Shown in pieces: positions 10,274-22,413 of a stretch of DNA of 64,000 bases (positions are counted from its first letter, which is position 1; each line of letters begins with the position of its first letter). The stretch comes from Quercus robur (taxonomy: Eukaryota; Streptophyta; Magnoliopsida; Fagales; Fagaceae): the NCBI RefSeq assembly GCF_932294415.1, contig NC_065537.1:5498349-5562348 (forward strand), written 5' to 3'. The translations under genes were made by a program, and so were the position numbers. Below the pieces are notes generated by a model. That model did no database searches, was not told the DNA's origin, and saw only the letters and a list, made by a program, of their open reading frames with translations.

Positions 10274-13200
10274 TCATCTTTTGAATAAGAGAACAAGTAT
10301 GGGAGCCCATGGTCGGTTTAACATCTGGAACTTGCAGCAGACCCAATCGTTAACTGGCAATTTAGAAGCAAAAGTGTGTACAGTCTCAGATTCTGCCCTG
10401 GATAGCAAAACCCAATATATATCTATTAATGCATATTCAACCATTAACATTCTAAGAAGTTCATAAGCACCAAAGTCCCTTATTGGAGGGGAAAAAGAAG
10501 GAAAAATTGCCTAAATAATAAACAACATCAAATATTTTAATCATTATACATTTATATGGCTCATGTGGAGAGAACCTATGATAGGATAATACCGAATCAA
10601 TCTTCATGTAACCTCACTCATTTTACCTATATATTGATTGAAGTTTATAACAGTGAAACTTTCACCAAAATCTTACTGCTCTAAGGGACCTTAAATAGAA
10701 AGGCAAGCCACTATAAGTTGGAACTTGGAAGGTTGAGGATGGAGTGCCAGAAATTTGTTTCTTTGGAATTCGTGCTTAAACTTAATTTGGCTAATAAAAA
10801 GAAGGCAAAAAAAAAAAGTAACTTTGAATTGTTCATTCTGCTAATTGGGAGCAAAATTACGCATGAGCTTTAAAATTTGGCCTTGACTGACCACATTAGC
10901 ATGTTACAAGCTTCAGTCAACCAGGTTATGATAGGTGAGCCAGATAAAGCACAGATCATTCATTGAAAACTAGCATAGTGAGCAAAAGAAAATTAATAAC
11001 CATAAGAATCAACAAGAGAAGAAGTATCACCAGCCGCCAGGATGCCCCACATAAACCACCAAGCTGATAAGCCCTCCTGGCATTAGGATTCCCTTTGCAG
11101 CTTCCAGTGCAAGTAGTGTTGTTTCTGGCTTTGTAATTATTTTTTTGTCACCACCAGGAAGGTAACCTAAATTGAATGCAACAAGCCTAAAAGCACCCAG
11201 GTCATCAATTTTTTCCTGGTCAGAATGCATGTGTTGTGGTTCTTGATAAAATACAGCAATACGATTTACAATATTTCCTGATTTTATATGAATCCATAAA
11301 AGGTTACAAAATAATTATAATAACTAAAATTAAATATAATAGCATAAATACAAAAATGGAACCAATTTTATCTTCTCCTTGCTTGTAGAATAGATACCAT
11401 AGTTTTCTTTTTTCATTTTTTTTTTTTTATAGGAAATAGATAACACAGTTAATTGCTATAGATGATTGGATGTCTTCTTTCTAGATAATTTTTCAACTAC
11501 ATGATCATAAATGCAGTCACTATTTATTTATTTAATATTTCCCAGTTGATGTAAATATTTGCACTGCAAACACGGAATTAAATGACCAAGTGAACATGCT
11601 ATATATATATATATATATATATCAGCGACGCTATTTGTGGCAGCTACTCATGTGCTAGTTGTACCAATATTTATACCATGTTATAGCATTTTTATGTGTT
11701 CCCTACAAATCTTGGTTCTAAGCACTGTCTTAAGAGCTTGGATGTGAAAAGTTCATCTACTGAAGCATAAAAGTATCTTGCAGACCTCCACTATGAGTTG
11801 GATCAGAAAAGAATAAAAAGGAAAGCTAAGAAGATGTGCTGGGGAAAAGGAGGGGGGAAAAAAGGAACTAGCATGTTTACTCACTAATATAAAAATACCC
11901 ATTTTGGAACACTGCCTTTAAAACAAAGCAAAAGTGCTATGGACTGTAAACACATGGTGTGTGTGTGTGTGTGTGTATATTGAAGCATCAGCCATTAATT
12001 TCCCTTTAATAACTCCATAACTCTTCAATTTTGAGAAGCCACCTCTAAAGCCTAATGATGCAAGTGAGATGGCCTGAAGTTTGAAACCATAAGTAAATTC
12101 TTCTCCCTCATATTGTTTCAATAAACGTGTCTACTAAAGTTGGAGTATCTCATATTTTCAAATAATTGAGTATTCGTTTGAGGTCCTTATGAAAGTAAAG
12201 ATTGTAACAAAGTTTCAGTCGGAAAAGGTAAAAGCAAACAGAAAGTAAATTTGTATTTAATCAATTGGAAAACTTAATAATTCACATCATTTCATTGCTT
12301 ATAAACACAGAACATTTAAATAAATATTGTAAGAAACTTGAGTCATAGTAAGTACCTCACAGAGGCCTCTGGAACAACTTTGTCCATTTTACTGTGGCAC
12401 ATGGGCAAGAGTTTAACAAGCTCTTTCTGCACATATTTGCAACCCATAAGCAATTGCACTACAACTTAAAAATTACAAATACAATTACTTTTTGATAAGT
12501 ACTAAAAATATACATGTCTCCAATTCCTAAAGACCAGTAAACTATATCATATGGTATAAATGGTGCAATTATGATACATTTAGCAACAGTTAAACAGTTT
12601 GATCAACAATATGTATGTAAGCTTTGTTGTTCATAATTACATATTTGACACATGAGATGCATAAATAAATAAAAAGAAATCTCAAATAAACAATTCTAAG
12701 TTCTAGATTAGATATCTAAGTAGTCCCTCAGGGTCATCTGATGAAATAGGAACAATATAAATTAGATATTTAAAGAGAATTTCACCATGTTTACATCTAT
12801 ATTAGCAATTCCACTATTTTTTCCCCTCTTTTTGGATATCTAAAAACCTTATCTTCAATTTCCTACTCAACTAGAAAGGGTTCACATTTCACAACTCTTA
12901 CCTGATCTGATATTGAGGGAGATGACAAGTGAAAATAAAAAGGTGACACAAAGGCCAAATTCTAGTCTTGTTCTCCAGTGAACTCCACAATTAAAAATAA
13001 AAGGGAGATCAAGGCCAACCAGTACTGTTATGACACCATCTCTTTTTTTATAAGTAAATAAGTATTTTATTAAACAAGACTACTTTGTGTACATGAAAGT
13101 GAACACAAAGAAGTCTCAAGGATTAGAAAGGTCATGCACAGAAAGACAATTATTCTAAAAACTCAAGAATGGAGTTACTATGAGTAAAGCCCCACACATG

Positions 13201-16200
13201 AGATCAATCAAACAACGATCTAGCAAATAGCTCTATCAATTTTATCCATGAAATTTTTTATATCCTCAAATGTATGACGATTTAGTTCCCAGCACAAAGT
13301 CCACATCAAATATAACGGAACCAGACAGGAGTCAGGGTGGGGGGGGGTGGGAGGGGAGTGGTTGCTAAGTTCCACATCTCTGATTAAACTCAAGTAGAAC
13401 AGTTGCAGGAGTCAGGAGGCTGTTAAAAAATTCTTAGAGCTCCCAAGACAGGCAATTTTATCCTTTTATCAGAGAATTTACTTCCCACCAAATGGCTATT
13501 GACAAATGAAATTATACAAATAAGGAATTTTAATATATCCAATCGATATTTAGTAGAATAATATATCTAGTCAGCATACTACATCAGGCCTTGTAACAGA
13601 ACATGCAGTCTTCCAACATGTGAACTAAGGTTCAACACATAAAAGAACAGATCTTGGTAATCTCCTTCATTACTAAATATACTGAATGCCTCATCAACAA
13701 GAAAATCGACATTCTAAAAACACTGAAAGTAAGTTTAGTGGCCCATCAGAGCATTATTACGTTTGGTATCTCCTTCAGGTACAGGTAATAAAATTGACTT
13801 CTGCGATTATTCACCAAAAACAAGCTGCATACATACATACATACTTAGCACACTAAATGATGCTTATGTGCTATGGAATCAGAAAAATTCCAGCTCTGGC
13901 ACTCATACACTATGGTCTATGGATTAACATTAGACAGTGGTAGTAATGTAATTTAGAACTGAAGTTCCATATATGTTAACTGAAAACAAATTACTTCCAA
14001 AAAGTAAAAAATGTTGTGAGATAATGGCACCTCGTTTGGATTAAGTGACTCTTCTAGCAAAGAAGAAGCACTTTCTAAAGCATCATTCTGAATATCCATT
14101 GCATAAACACATCCCCTGGCTGATTCATCAGCGACCATTTTGACCATTGCTAAAGTATCATAACCATTGCCACAAGTGGCATCAATGACCGTATCCCCTT
14201 TCTGGACAACATGTTTCCAAACCCTGGTAAACATAGGCAATAGAAAATATTTGATGCCTGGTCACAATTGCCTGAAATAATATGCAAAATGCAAATGTAA
14301 ATGCCCCAATCTAGAAATGGCACAGAACAAATTGGACAATATTTAATTCAGTTATCAGTCACAAACAAATATTGCTCACAGACTAAATATCAATGGGGTT
14401 TTTTAATAGGTCAAGCCCGAGCCCGAGCCCAACTTGAAAATGGCTCATCAGGAGCCTATAGAAGCTCATTTTAAACAGAGTCAAACAAAGTCCATAAAAC
14501 AAGCTCATTTCATGGACCCACCAAAGCACAAGCAGCATTCAGCTCATAAACTTAAGTATAAAGACATTTTAATTGCAAAAGAGCTCTGCAATCATCTGTG
14601 CCAGTGTACAAAAAGACATTTTAAAGTTCACCACTAAATCTAGAATGTGGTATTATTTCCTAGAAAGGAGCAGTTAGTCATAAATGACGGCATGACCAGG
14701 TGCAACTTAATCTCCTTGTAAAGGATGAGCAAATCACTTGCAAGATAGGAAGTGAAGTAAGCATGGAATATGCATGGCAAGCATCTCATCATTGAGTATG
14801 CCAATAATTATTCAACGAAAGATATATTGGAACCATAAAAATGGCTTCCATGAATTGTTGATTAACAGAAAGATAAGATACTTGTAGAGAGTAAGCCAAC
14901 AAACCTAATGCTCCTATTTATGCTTACATGAAACAAAAATTCATTAAAAACTTTATACACACATGCACATGCAAGCACACACAACCCCAAAAGCTAAAAC
15001 GCACATCAGGTGCTTTGCATTCAATTTCGTACAGAAAAGAGATTCTTACAGAAGGTTGGTATTTATCATTGTAAAAATTTTATTTTCTCCGGTATTTATA
15101 GTGCACTTATATATTTATTTCAGTTTGTTGTCTTCTATAGGGTTTCAACTATAATGCTAATAATTAATCAATTTTCGCAATTTTGCACTTAGTCAATAAA
15201 GGTTTGGTATTTTGAACATCAAAAATATAACTTTACCACATTGGTCAATGTAATTCTCTTACCATGACATATAATATCCCATGAAGTGATAATATATTAA
15301 CATGAGCTCAACCATTAAGAATGTCACCACTATTTATATCCAACAGAACAATTGACTAAGCATCACAAAAGAAAGTCTTTTAACCATAGATTGTTGTGGC
15401 CAAAGTCATTACACTGTAGCAGTAAAGAACCCATTTCAATTTTTCCAAAAAAAAAAAAAAAATGTCATATAAGTTTCAAATCAACTACAAATTTATCAAA
15501 ACTGATAAGGGTTTTTATTTATTTAATTATTTTTTTGAGTAAAGAATCAAAACAGAAAAACAAATATACAACTAAATAAAAATCAATATTTCAAGAAATC
15601 CAGTGTATAAGTACTTACAAGTGAGCAACTTCTGTTGCCTTCTTCTTCCCAAATACATAGCTCCCAAGAACTTCCTCCATTCCTACATCACAGCATTCAC
15701 ATTACAACTTCTATATGGCTACAGTTTTATAACAATTACTCATCTTTTTACCCAAAAAAATTACCAAACTTACTACAAAACCCAGATTTTATAAGTACAG
15801 TTTCATGCAAAAATCCATCAAAATAGAAGCAAATATTGAATTTTAGCACAAAACCCAAATGGCCAACCACCATTAATATTCTGTTTTGTCCTTGAAAAAT
15901 TGAAACACAAAAAAAAAAAAAAAAAACCATTTTTGTCATATTTGAAAAATTCTTCTCCATTAGAGTCACTATCACAAAACACAGAAGGAAGTGAAAGAGG
16001 GAAATAGGGTACCAGAAAGAGGAGAATCATGTGGAGTATGATTTTGAGTAGAGGTGAGTCCATTCGGCTCAATGGGCCGCTTCGCACAGAAGCAGAGGTT
16101 TCTGGTGCTACTCTGCGAAACGTTTCTTCGCGAAGAAAGCGAGAGTTTCTCCACGAAACCAATAAAGGGTTTCGAAATTACAAGCGAATGTGAACAACAA

Positions 16201-16217
16201 AGTCTAAGCGATAACAT
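10274..16217 (-). CDS. Organelle-targeted SAM methyltransferase, YtqB/MnmM family
   Basis: Six exons on the minus strand: 16013-16217, 15619-15682, 14031-14223, 12356-12426, 11031-11186 and 10274-10397 (stop at 10274-10276). All junctions are GT-AG and phases agree, giving 813 nt and 270 residues. Residues 1-65 are Ser/Arg-rich and poor in acidic residues, like a plastid or mitochondrial transit peptide. The core begins at [24 protein letters not shown] motif I is [12 protein letters not shown] (102-113), followed by VYAMDIQ; the YtqB signature [10 protein letters not shown] starts at 183, then VVYVGHPGG, and the protein ends [16 protein letters not shown]. As I recall, Bacillus YtqB was renamed MnmM because it methylates 5-aminomethyl(-2-thio)uridine at the tRNA wobble base; an equivalent organellar role is inference. 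It is the only intact copy; two dead copies lie at 24.5-36.4 kb. Long introns hold repeats but no second gene. Confidence 0.93.
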
Positions 16218-16430
16218 ATCTCTCTCTGTGTCTGTGACAGAGTCTACTACTTTAGAGTCTTAGACTGACAAAGCGATAATTTGAAGCTCATATGGCGCGT
16301 TTCGACTTTGACCGCGTTTTTTTTTTTTTTTTTACGTAATTATGGTCCAAATTCAAAACATAAAAAAATAATAATAATAAAAAAAATAAAATCAAAATCA
16401 AAACATATATAACTATATATACCCCACTAT

Positions 16431-16718
16431 ACTATTTTGGTTCCTAAACTTTATTAAAAATTTATTTTTTAGCTTTAAATTTTTGGAAGTATATTTTTTG
16501 GCTCTAAACTATTGAAAATGTTTTATTTCTAAACTTAAAACTAAAAAAAAAAAAAAATATCACTAAACTATTTAAAAAAATGTTCTTTTTTTTTCATTTA
16601 TATTTTTGTCCCTAAACTATAAAAAATCTATTTACAAAACTTAGAGATGAAAAATGAACTTTCTAAAGTTTGGAAATGAAAAATAAACTTTTGGTAAAAT
16701 TTAAGGATTAAAATAGTA
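16431..16718. mobile_element. Small inverted-repeat MITE
   Basis: The left end ACTATTTTGGTTCCTA (16431-16446) is inverted at the right end as TAAGGATTAAAATAGT (16703-16718), and similarity continues inward with repeated 'aaacttt' and 'aaatgaaaaataaac' phrases. It is a common type of AT-rich plant foldback element. No target duplication is certain. Confidence 0.5.
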
Positions 16719-16967
16719 TTTTAGTTTATATGAAAATGATTATCCACTACTCATATTCGACCAATTCATCAAGCATTCCTAATAAGTTGAAACTATTTCT
16801 AAAAAAAAACTTTTTTATTTTTTGTTTTTTTAAAAACGAAAAACACTCACTCACACACAATGAAGATGAAATGAGGTTCTAACACATGCACAAATATTTG
16901 AGTGAACACATTGCTCATAGTATGTTTCACAGTTGTCGAGGTGATAAAGGTTTTAATAGCAAACAAT

Positions 16968-17394
16968 GGACAAAATTGGCCTCTGCCCTTTTCGGGCAAA
17001 ATAAGTAGCATTCTACTCTCTTTTCCAAACTAATTAGAGAAATGTCTCTCTTTTGAAACTCAATTTTTTCAAAATCGAGTTTAAAAAAAAAAAAATATTA
17101 GAGTCCTATAGTGGCGTTTTAAGGAGCCTATAGTGACGTTTTAAGGACCTATAATGTTGTTTTGTAACTCGAGCTCCATGAACTCGAATTCTATGCTAGT
17201 TTTTTACCTATAACTCAAGTTCATGGAGCTCGAGTTACAAAACGTCACTATATATCCTTAAAAACGTCACTATATGACTTAACTTGATTTTGAGAAAGTT
17301 GAGTTTCAAAAGAGGGGCATTTCCCTAATTAGTTTGGAAAAGGGGATAAAATGCTACTTATTTTGCCCGAAAAGGGCAGAAGCCAATTTTGTCC
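16968..17394. mobile_element. Mutator-like foldback MITE with 10-bp target duplication
   Basis: A 427-base element opens GGACAAAATTGGC and closes GCCAATTTTGTCC, with inverted similarity extending more than 100 bases inward on each side (CTGCCCTTTTCGGGCAAAAT against its inverse). The direct repeat agcaaacaat flanks it at 16958-16967 and 17395-17404. The centre is a second palindrome around GAGCTCCATGAACTCGA. Long inverted ends with a 9-11 bp target duplication fit the Mutator superfamily. It has no coding capacity. Confidence 0.85.
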
Positions 17395-17958
17395 AGCAAA
17401 CAATAAACTAGTGCCAATAAGCTCACATAAGATTCAATAATAATTTACCAACTCAATTGTTGTAAACCAATATTTTGTGCCTAATATTAGAGACATTGCT
17501 CACATTCTTTTAGAGGTATGAGTGATTTCTATAATAATAATAAAAAGTTTTGAAATCAAAATGTTTCAACTTTCAACCTACAGTTTGATTTGATTGTGAA
17601 GAATTTTATGGCATAGTGTTTATACGTTTTTCAATTCGAAAAATCTAAAGTTTCAAAATTTTAATCTGTACAGTTTCAAAGGGTAAATGAAAACAAGATT
17701 AAGGTTATAAACATTTCAAAATTTCATAAACTAATTTTTAAGATAGGATAGTATTTCAAATCTATTGCATCCATTCTATAATAATTGTTATTTATCTTTA
17801 AGCCAAGACATCAATTGGATTTTAGAACCATATATCTTTTATTCAACAACAAAATATTTTATCGGTTGAGTTAGCTAGAACCTACAAAATATTTTACTAG
17901 TTGGATGTGCATTATTGCGGCTGAATTGAATTCTAGGTAACATGTTATCTTTTTGCAG

Positions 17959-18547
17959 ATGCATCCATAATGAAGGATGAATGTACACATGTATACTTTG
18001 TAGGCAAAGGTTGCAAGCGAAATCTGGTGTGACATTTGGGCACATTCACAAGGTAATCTTCTTTGAGATTACTATTTTAGCTTTATATATAATGGAAGAC
18101 AATATCAATACTTCTAAAATTTTCAATTTTCAAGATATCATCCACTTCCAATGAACTGTGACTTGTCATTCATGAAGTAATAATGATCTCCTAATAAGAA
18201 ATAAATTTTAAAATCAGAACTGGAGAGATGTAAACCAACTTTGAACTTATAGATTAATCCATTCCTATTCAAGAATAATAGTAGCATAAGTACAGTGATG
18301 ATCTTTTTTATTTTTTCTTTTTTTGTTTCAAGTGGTAATTAGTTTAAGCTTGGACATTTTTTACAGGGAGTCGAGCTTCAGAATAATAGAATTGTCAGAT
18401 TGAGAAATGAAGACATTAAAAAATGATTACAACATAATAAGTTTTACTTGGTTTTTGATTTAAATCACACACTGCTAACTTCTACTGAGCATAGAGATAT
18501 GACATTAGAAGAAGAAAATTTAAAGAGCCAAATAGATTCTTTGCAAG
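17959..18547 (+). pseudogene. CPL4-like: CPL4-like RNA polymerase II CTD phosphatase fragment, broken
   Basis: Two exon-like blocks with intact splice signals remain: 17959-18052 (after TTTTGCAG, before GTAATC) and 18367-18547 (after TTTACAG, before GTATTT). Translation gives MYTCILCRQRLQAKSGVTFG...HIHK, then GVELQNNRIVRLRNEDIKK and FYLVFDLNHTLLTST, with DMTLEEENLKSQIDSLQ at the end. This is the region of CTD phosphatase-like proteins (FCP1 homology) from the Cys-rich stretch to the catalytic DLDHT motif. There is an in-frame TGA in each block (after NEG and after DIKK), and the second catalytic Asp has become Asn (DLNHT). The 5' exons and the rest of the phosphatase and BRCT regions are absent. 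An open frame at 18448-18663 covers part of the second block but is not a gene. Confidence 0.8.
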
Positions 18548-19825
18548 GTATTTTTGTCACCTTTATATTTGATTATTCTTTGGAAGTGTACTTAGCATTT
18601 CTTATATCAATGTTTTCAGGAACCATGGTGACATTGCTGCTCTGTTTGTATGATGATCTCTAATAAGCTTGACTAGATACTATTGTAATGTCATCATGTT
18701 GTAGAACTTTTAGAAGTCAACATGAATGATTACTGTTTGGTTCTGAATCTGTTGATGGAAGTTTTATTGGGGTGCTTTCTATTTGTCAATAGAATGTTCA
18801 GATTTCAAACCCAAAGTAGGTAAAACTTCCAAAGAAATGAAAAGGATATAGTTTATTGCTTATGCAGTCTTATGTTGTTAAATCACCATAACCATGAATC
18901 ACCCGCAGGTTTTAAGGAATTTGTTGGCGGAATATTTTGATTTTCCTGCAGAATATTGTGGCCCTTGAAGCACTGCCCTTTCCTATTCACTTGCTGCACT
19001 TTTTTTTTTTTTTTTTGGGCCTATTTTTAAAGAAAGATTAGCAGGATTTATATTCTATGCTTAAGGCAAGCTTAAATACTATTCCGCAAAAAGAAAAAAG
19101 AAAAAAAGAGGCAAGCTTAAATACTGTCTTTATTTGTAATATCACAAAAGATCTTTTTTGTTCTGTAAGGCATGAGGCGAACTGTAGGTAAGAAAGTTTT
19201 GGTAGTTATAGGGAAAAATTCCTGTCATGGAATGGGATTCATTTTGCACGGATGTGGTAAAAACATAAAGCATTTGGCACCCAACAATTAAAAAGCAAAT
19301 TAAAAAAAAAAAAAAAAAAAAAGGCTTCTACGCTGCTGGGGTCCTTGTCCCCTATAGGCCTTGTAAACTAATTAGAGAAAATATAAAGGAAATGCTTAGT
19401 TACCATCAACTTTATAAGAAAAAGAACTCGCAAATTGATGTAATAATGAATGAAATTAGCCACATGAATAAAATAAAATGCTAGAATTACTATAAATTTT
19501 ACTACATATTTCTTACAATATGATTGATAGACTTCAAGAGCAAAATAAATGAATGACACAATAACTTTTATTTAATTGATGTCATATCAATTTGTAAGAC
19601 TTGTACAGTTGTAGCATTGTTAGCATTGCACATAATTAAATGCCTGAATTAGTTTTTGTGATTTATGACAAATTGTTTGTAAGCTTATACAAAAAAGTGA
19701 TATTAGAGATACTACAAATTTTATTGCACGAGCCTTTAAACCTTTGTAGTAAAATTAATAATAAATTTAGTATTTTCCTATACTTTAAATATAGAGATAG
19801 TTATCACTAGAGGTTTTAACTCAAT
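18548..19825. other. Spacer between the CPL4-like fragment and the first P450 gene
   Basis: No gene is seen. The stretch contains T and A homopolymers (near 19000 and 19302-19322) and the orphan poly(A) insertion at 19064-19125. The 19368-19559 frame is low-complexity. Confidence 0.5.
19064..19125 (+). mobile_element. Orphan poly(A) insertion with 17-bp target duplication
   Basis: The insert ATTCCGC followed by an A-rich run with sparse G (19081-19108) lies between two perfect copies of aggcaagcttaaatact (19064-19080 and 19109-19125). Size and structure match target-primed reverse transcription that stopped just beyond the poly(A) tail. Confidence 0.8.
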
Positions 19826-22313
19826 CTAAAGTTTATGAGGTTTAAGGATAACGGGAAGACCATGAACTGGAATGGAGGATAGTTGGTAAGTAATTTTTTC
19901 ATCTGGAATTGCTTTCTCCCACTTGAATCTTGTCACCACATTATGCATATACACTAGTATTTGTAAACGAGCATACTCCCTTCCGGCGCACATTCGAGGT
20001 CCTCCTCCAAATGGTACAAAAGTGTAAGGTGCTGGGCCATTCCCTTCAAATCTTGATGGATCAAATTTCTCAGGATCTGGAAAGTATTTAGGATTTTTGT
20101 GTGTCGAATGTACAGTCCAAAATGTCTGCAAAAATATGGATTTAGAACTCTAAGCATTACCATTAAATTATGGATTCAGATCTCATTACACAAAGTATAA
20201 TTTGGCTTATGTATTGTTAATGAAACATACCTTCCACCCTTTAGGGATAGTAAAACCTTTGTAAGTAAAGTCATGTATAACCTCTCTGAATGCTCCTTGA
20301 GCAGGCGATAATAGCCTCATTGACTCACATGCTACATTCCAAGAGTACTTCATCTTTTTAATGTCATCCCAATTCAACAAATCCTTTGGACCTTTGGATC
20401 TTGCAATCTCCATTTGCTCTGCTTAACAATATACTCCACTTTTTCATTAGATTAATCTTTCCAAATAGCACCATGTGTCGCTTGTGCGAAGAGCTACATG
20501 CAGCATACTAAATAAAGTTTTTGAATTTCTTATTATTAGCTAGTGTATAGCCACTAAAAGATTGGGGCATTATAGTAGATTAACCTCACCCAGCAATTAT
20601 AAGGCATCTGTGATGAAGTCAAGATTTTTGTTTGGAGGCAAACTATGAATTAAAAAATCCTTAATCACAAACTTAAAACACAAACACAGACACATTGAAA
20701 CACATACTTTTTGCTTGTTAGAGGTATTAGGTTTATTTGTGTAGGCCCAAGAAGCTCAATACTATTGTAAGCCCATGTATACCTAACCCAAACTATCTCT
20801 CCCTATATAAACCCCACTTAAGTAAATTGTGAAATCTAGCATTTGACTATTCACACAAATATTAAATCATATGAGTTATTAAATTATTTAAACAATGAAT
20901 GTGATGCATTAAATTGGTCATGTGACTTCCTCTAAAAAAGATTGGTCATATGACAAAAATTGGTCATATGACAAAATACATATAAATGATCGTTTGAATT
21001 GTCATGTTGTGGGTTTGAGGTACCTCCAATCCCGTTTGAAGGTAAACTCTTATCATTTTTCCGATATACCCTCCGCGTTTGCAAAATTTCAAGATTATCA
21101 GGATTAATAATTATCCATAAAATATGTGTTATGAATCGAATAGTAAATAAAATATAATTAGTACAAAATTTAGCACTTATGTTTTTAGAAGATCCACAAT
21201 GTTTAATCTAAATGTGAAAATATTAATCTAATAAAAAAATTATTGAGTAAAGTAAAATTAACAAAGAGCTACACCAGTGTTACTTCATATATATTTCTGC
21301 AATTAATGGTTAAGTGGTAGAGATAGCTAGCCATAGCAATTGTAGATAGCATGTTTAGAAGAAGTACCTTGCAAGACCAGATTGTAAACATGAGGGAACT
21401 CTGCTAGATGCTTCAACACGGATGTGATAGCAGAACTAGTGGTATCATGGCTAGCAATAAGTAAGCCCAAAATGTTTCCAGCAATCGCCATCTCGTCCAA
21501 AGCTCTACCGTTCTCATCTGATGCAAGGAGTGTATGAGTCAATAAGTCATGAGCAACTGTCCGTTTATTCACTGCTAGCTCTTGCTTCCTCTCTTTGATG
21601 AGTGCTAAAATCTCTTGGCGAATAACTTTGCCTCCTTTTAAAGCACGATTGTAGGCTGTACCTGGAATATTTATAGGCACAGACACTGTACCAGCTTTGA
21701 CAAGGTTAAAGGGATCAGAAAATGTTCTCACATGGTTAGGATCTGTGATACTCATAAACAACCTACAAGCCAATGCAAAGGTATACTTCAATGACAGTGA
21801 CAAAATCTTGACTTGTTTGTAAGGACACCAATCTGTCTCCAAGTGTTCCTTTGCCATGGAGTCCATGATAGGTATGAAATGTTGAAGAGCTTCTGGCTTT
21901 AGAAATTCAACCACAAGGCTACGCAATTTAGTAGAATCATTGTTGTCATAGCTTTCTTCAGATTCAAACACTACTTTCTGTATGCTTCGTGGCCACCAAG
22001 CAGTGACATATTTTTTCTCGTTGGAGAACAAAAACTTGTTTCCTGAAGCACCACACAACACAGCCAAGTTCTCCCCAAACAGTGAGGTTTGAAAGAGATC
22101 CTGAGAGTATTTTCTCATTCTTTCCTTAATGAACATCTCTGGGGTTCCCCTTTGTCCAGCCGTACCAAATTCCAATGTTTCTCCAATGATTGGCCAACCC
22201 TTTTTACCAGGTGGTAACTTGGAATGAGTGGACTTTTGTCTAAATATGAGGAAGACAAAGCAGAACGAAATAGAAAGGACCACAATGTGAAGCAGGTTTG
22301 GAAGGATATCCAT
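19826..22313 (-). CDS. CYP716: Cytochrome P450, CYP716 family (copy 1)
   Basis: Three exons on the minus strand: 21368-22313, 20231-20418 and 19826-20125; phases agree and the product is 477 residues. The ATG at 22313 (MDILPNLL) is chosen because the longer open frame to 22370 starts with GTG. Plant CYP716 enzymes oxidise triterpene skeletons such as beta-amyrin at the ER, using NADPH-P450 reductase. An N-terminal membrane anchor ([18 protein letters not shown]) and Pro hinge ([18 protein letters not shown]) are present. The K-helix ExxR is ESMR, the PERF-like region is FDPSRF and the heme loop is [10 protein letters not shown] with its Cys. The I-helix reads ASHDTT where the family usually has a Gly (GGHDT), and the start of exon 2 supplies EQMEIARSK as in other members. 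Substrate and subfamily cannot be read from sequence. The second copy at 42180-43870 has the same intron positions. Confidence 0.95.
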
Positions 22314-22390
22314 TGCAACTTTAACAATTACACCAATGAGCAAGACTAGAAAATAAGGTGAACAAAGCACTAGAAAGTGTGGTTAGGATG

Positions 22391-22400
22391 CATATATAGA
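22391..22400 (-). promoter_or_regulatory. Likely TATA box of P450 copy 1
   Basis: The minus strand reads TCTATATATG about 80 bases upstream of the ATG, a spacing that leaves room for a short 5' UTR. It is the best core-promoter candidate in the window. The homologous position before copy 2 keeps only a weaker CATATATGG. Confidence 0.55.
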
Positions 22401-22413
22401 GGGAGTGGCAAAG

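Noticed and set aside
11187-11230. Extension of exon 5 to the ATG at 11230 ([14 protein letters not shown])
   Set aside because: The acceptor GCTTTTAG|G at 11187/11186 has the right phase for the upstream exon; using CCAG before GAA at 11223 would break frame with the phase-2 donor at 12356.
11918-12121. Minus-strand open frame (67 aa) inside the methyltransferase gene
   Set aside because: It lies within the intron between exons 12356-12426 and 11031-11186, whose direct joining restores the family sequence [16 protein letters not shown]. Its residues match no methyltransferase region.
15818-16162. Second long minus-strand frame over methyltransferase exon 1
   Set aside because: The frame starting at ATG 16217 is the one that joins exon 2 in phase and looks like a transit peptide; this one runs into intron 1.
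8542-16217. Functional link between tRNA-Arg and the tRNA methyltransferase gene
   Set aside because: Neighbouring position carries no functional meaning in a plant nuclear genome, and the enzyme is predicted to work in an organelle on other tRNAs.
22314-22370. Longer N terminus for P450 copy 1 (starting 22370)
   Set aside because: The first codon is GTG, not ATG, and the next in-frame ATG at 22313 gives the usual CYP716 length and start.
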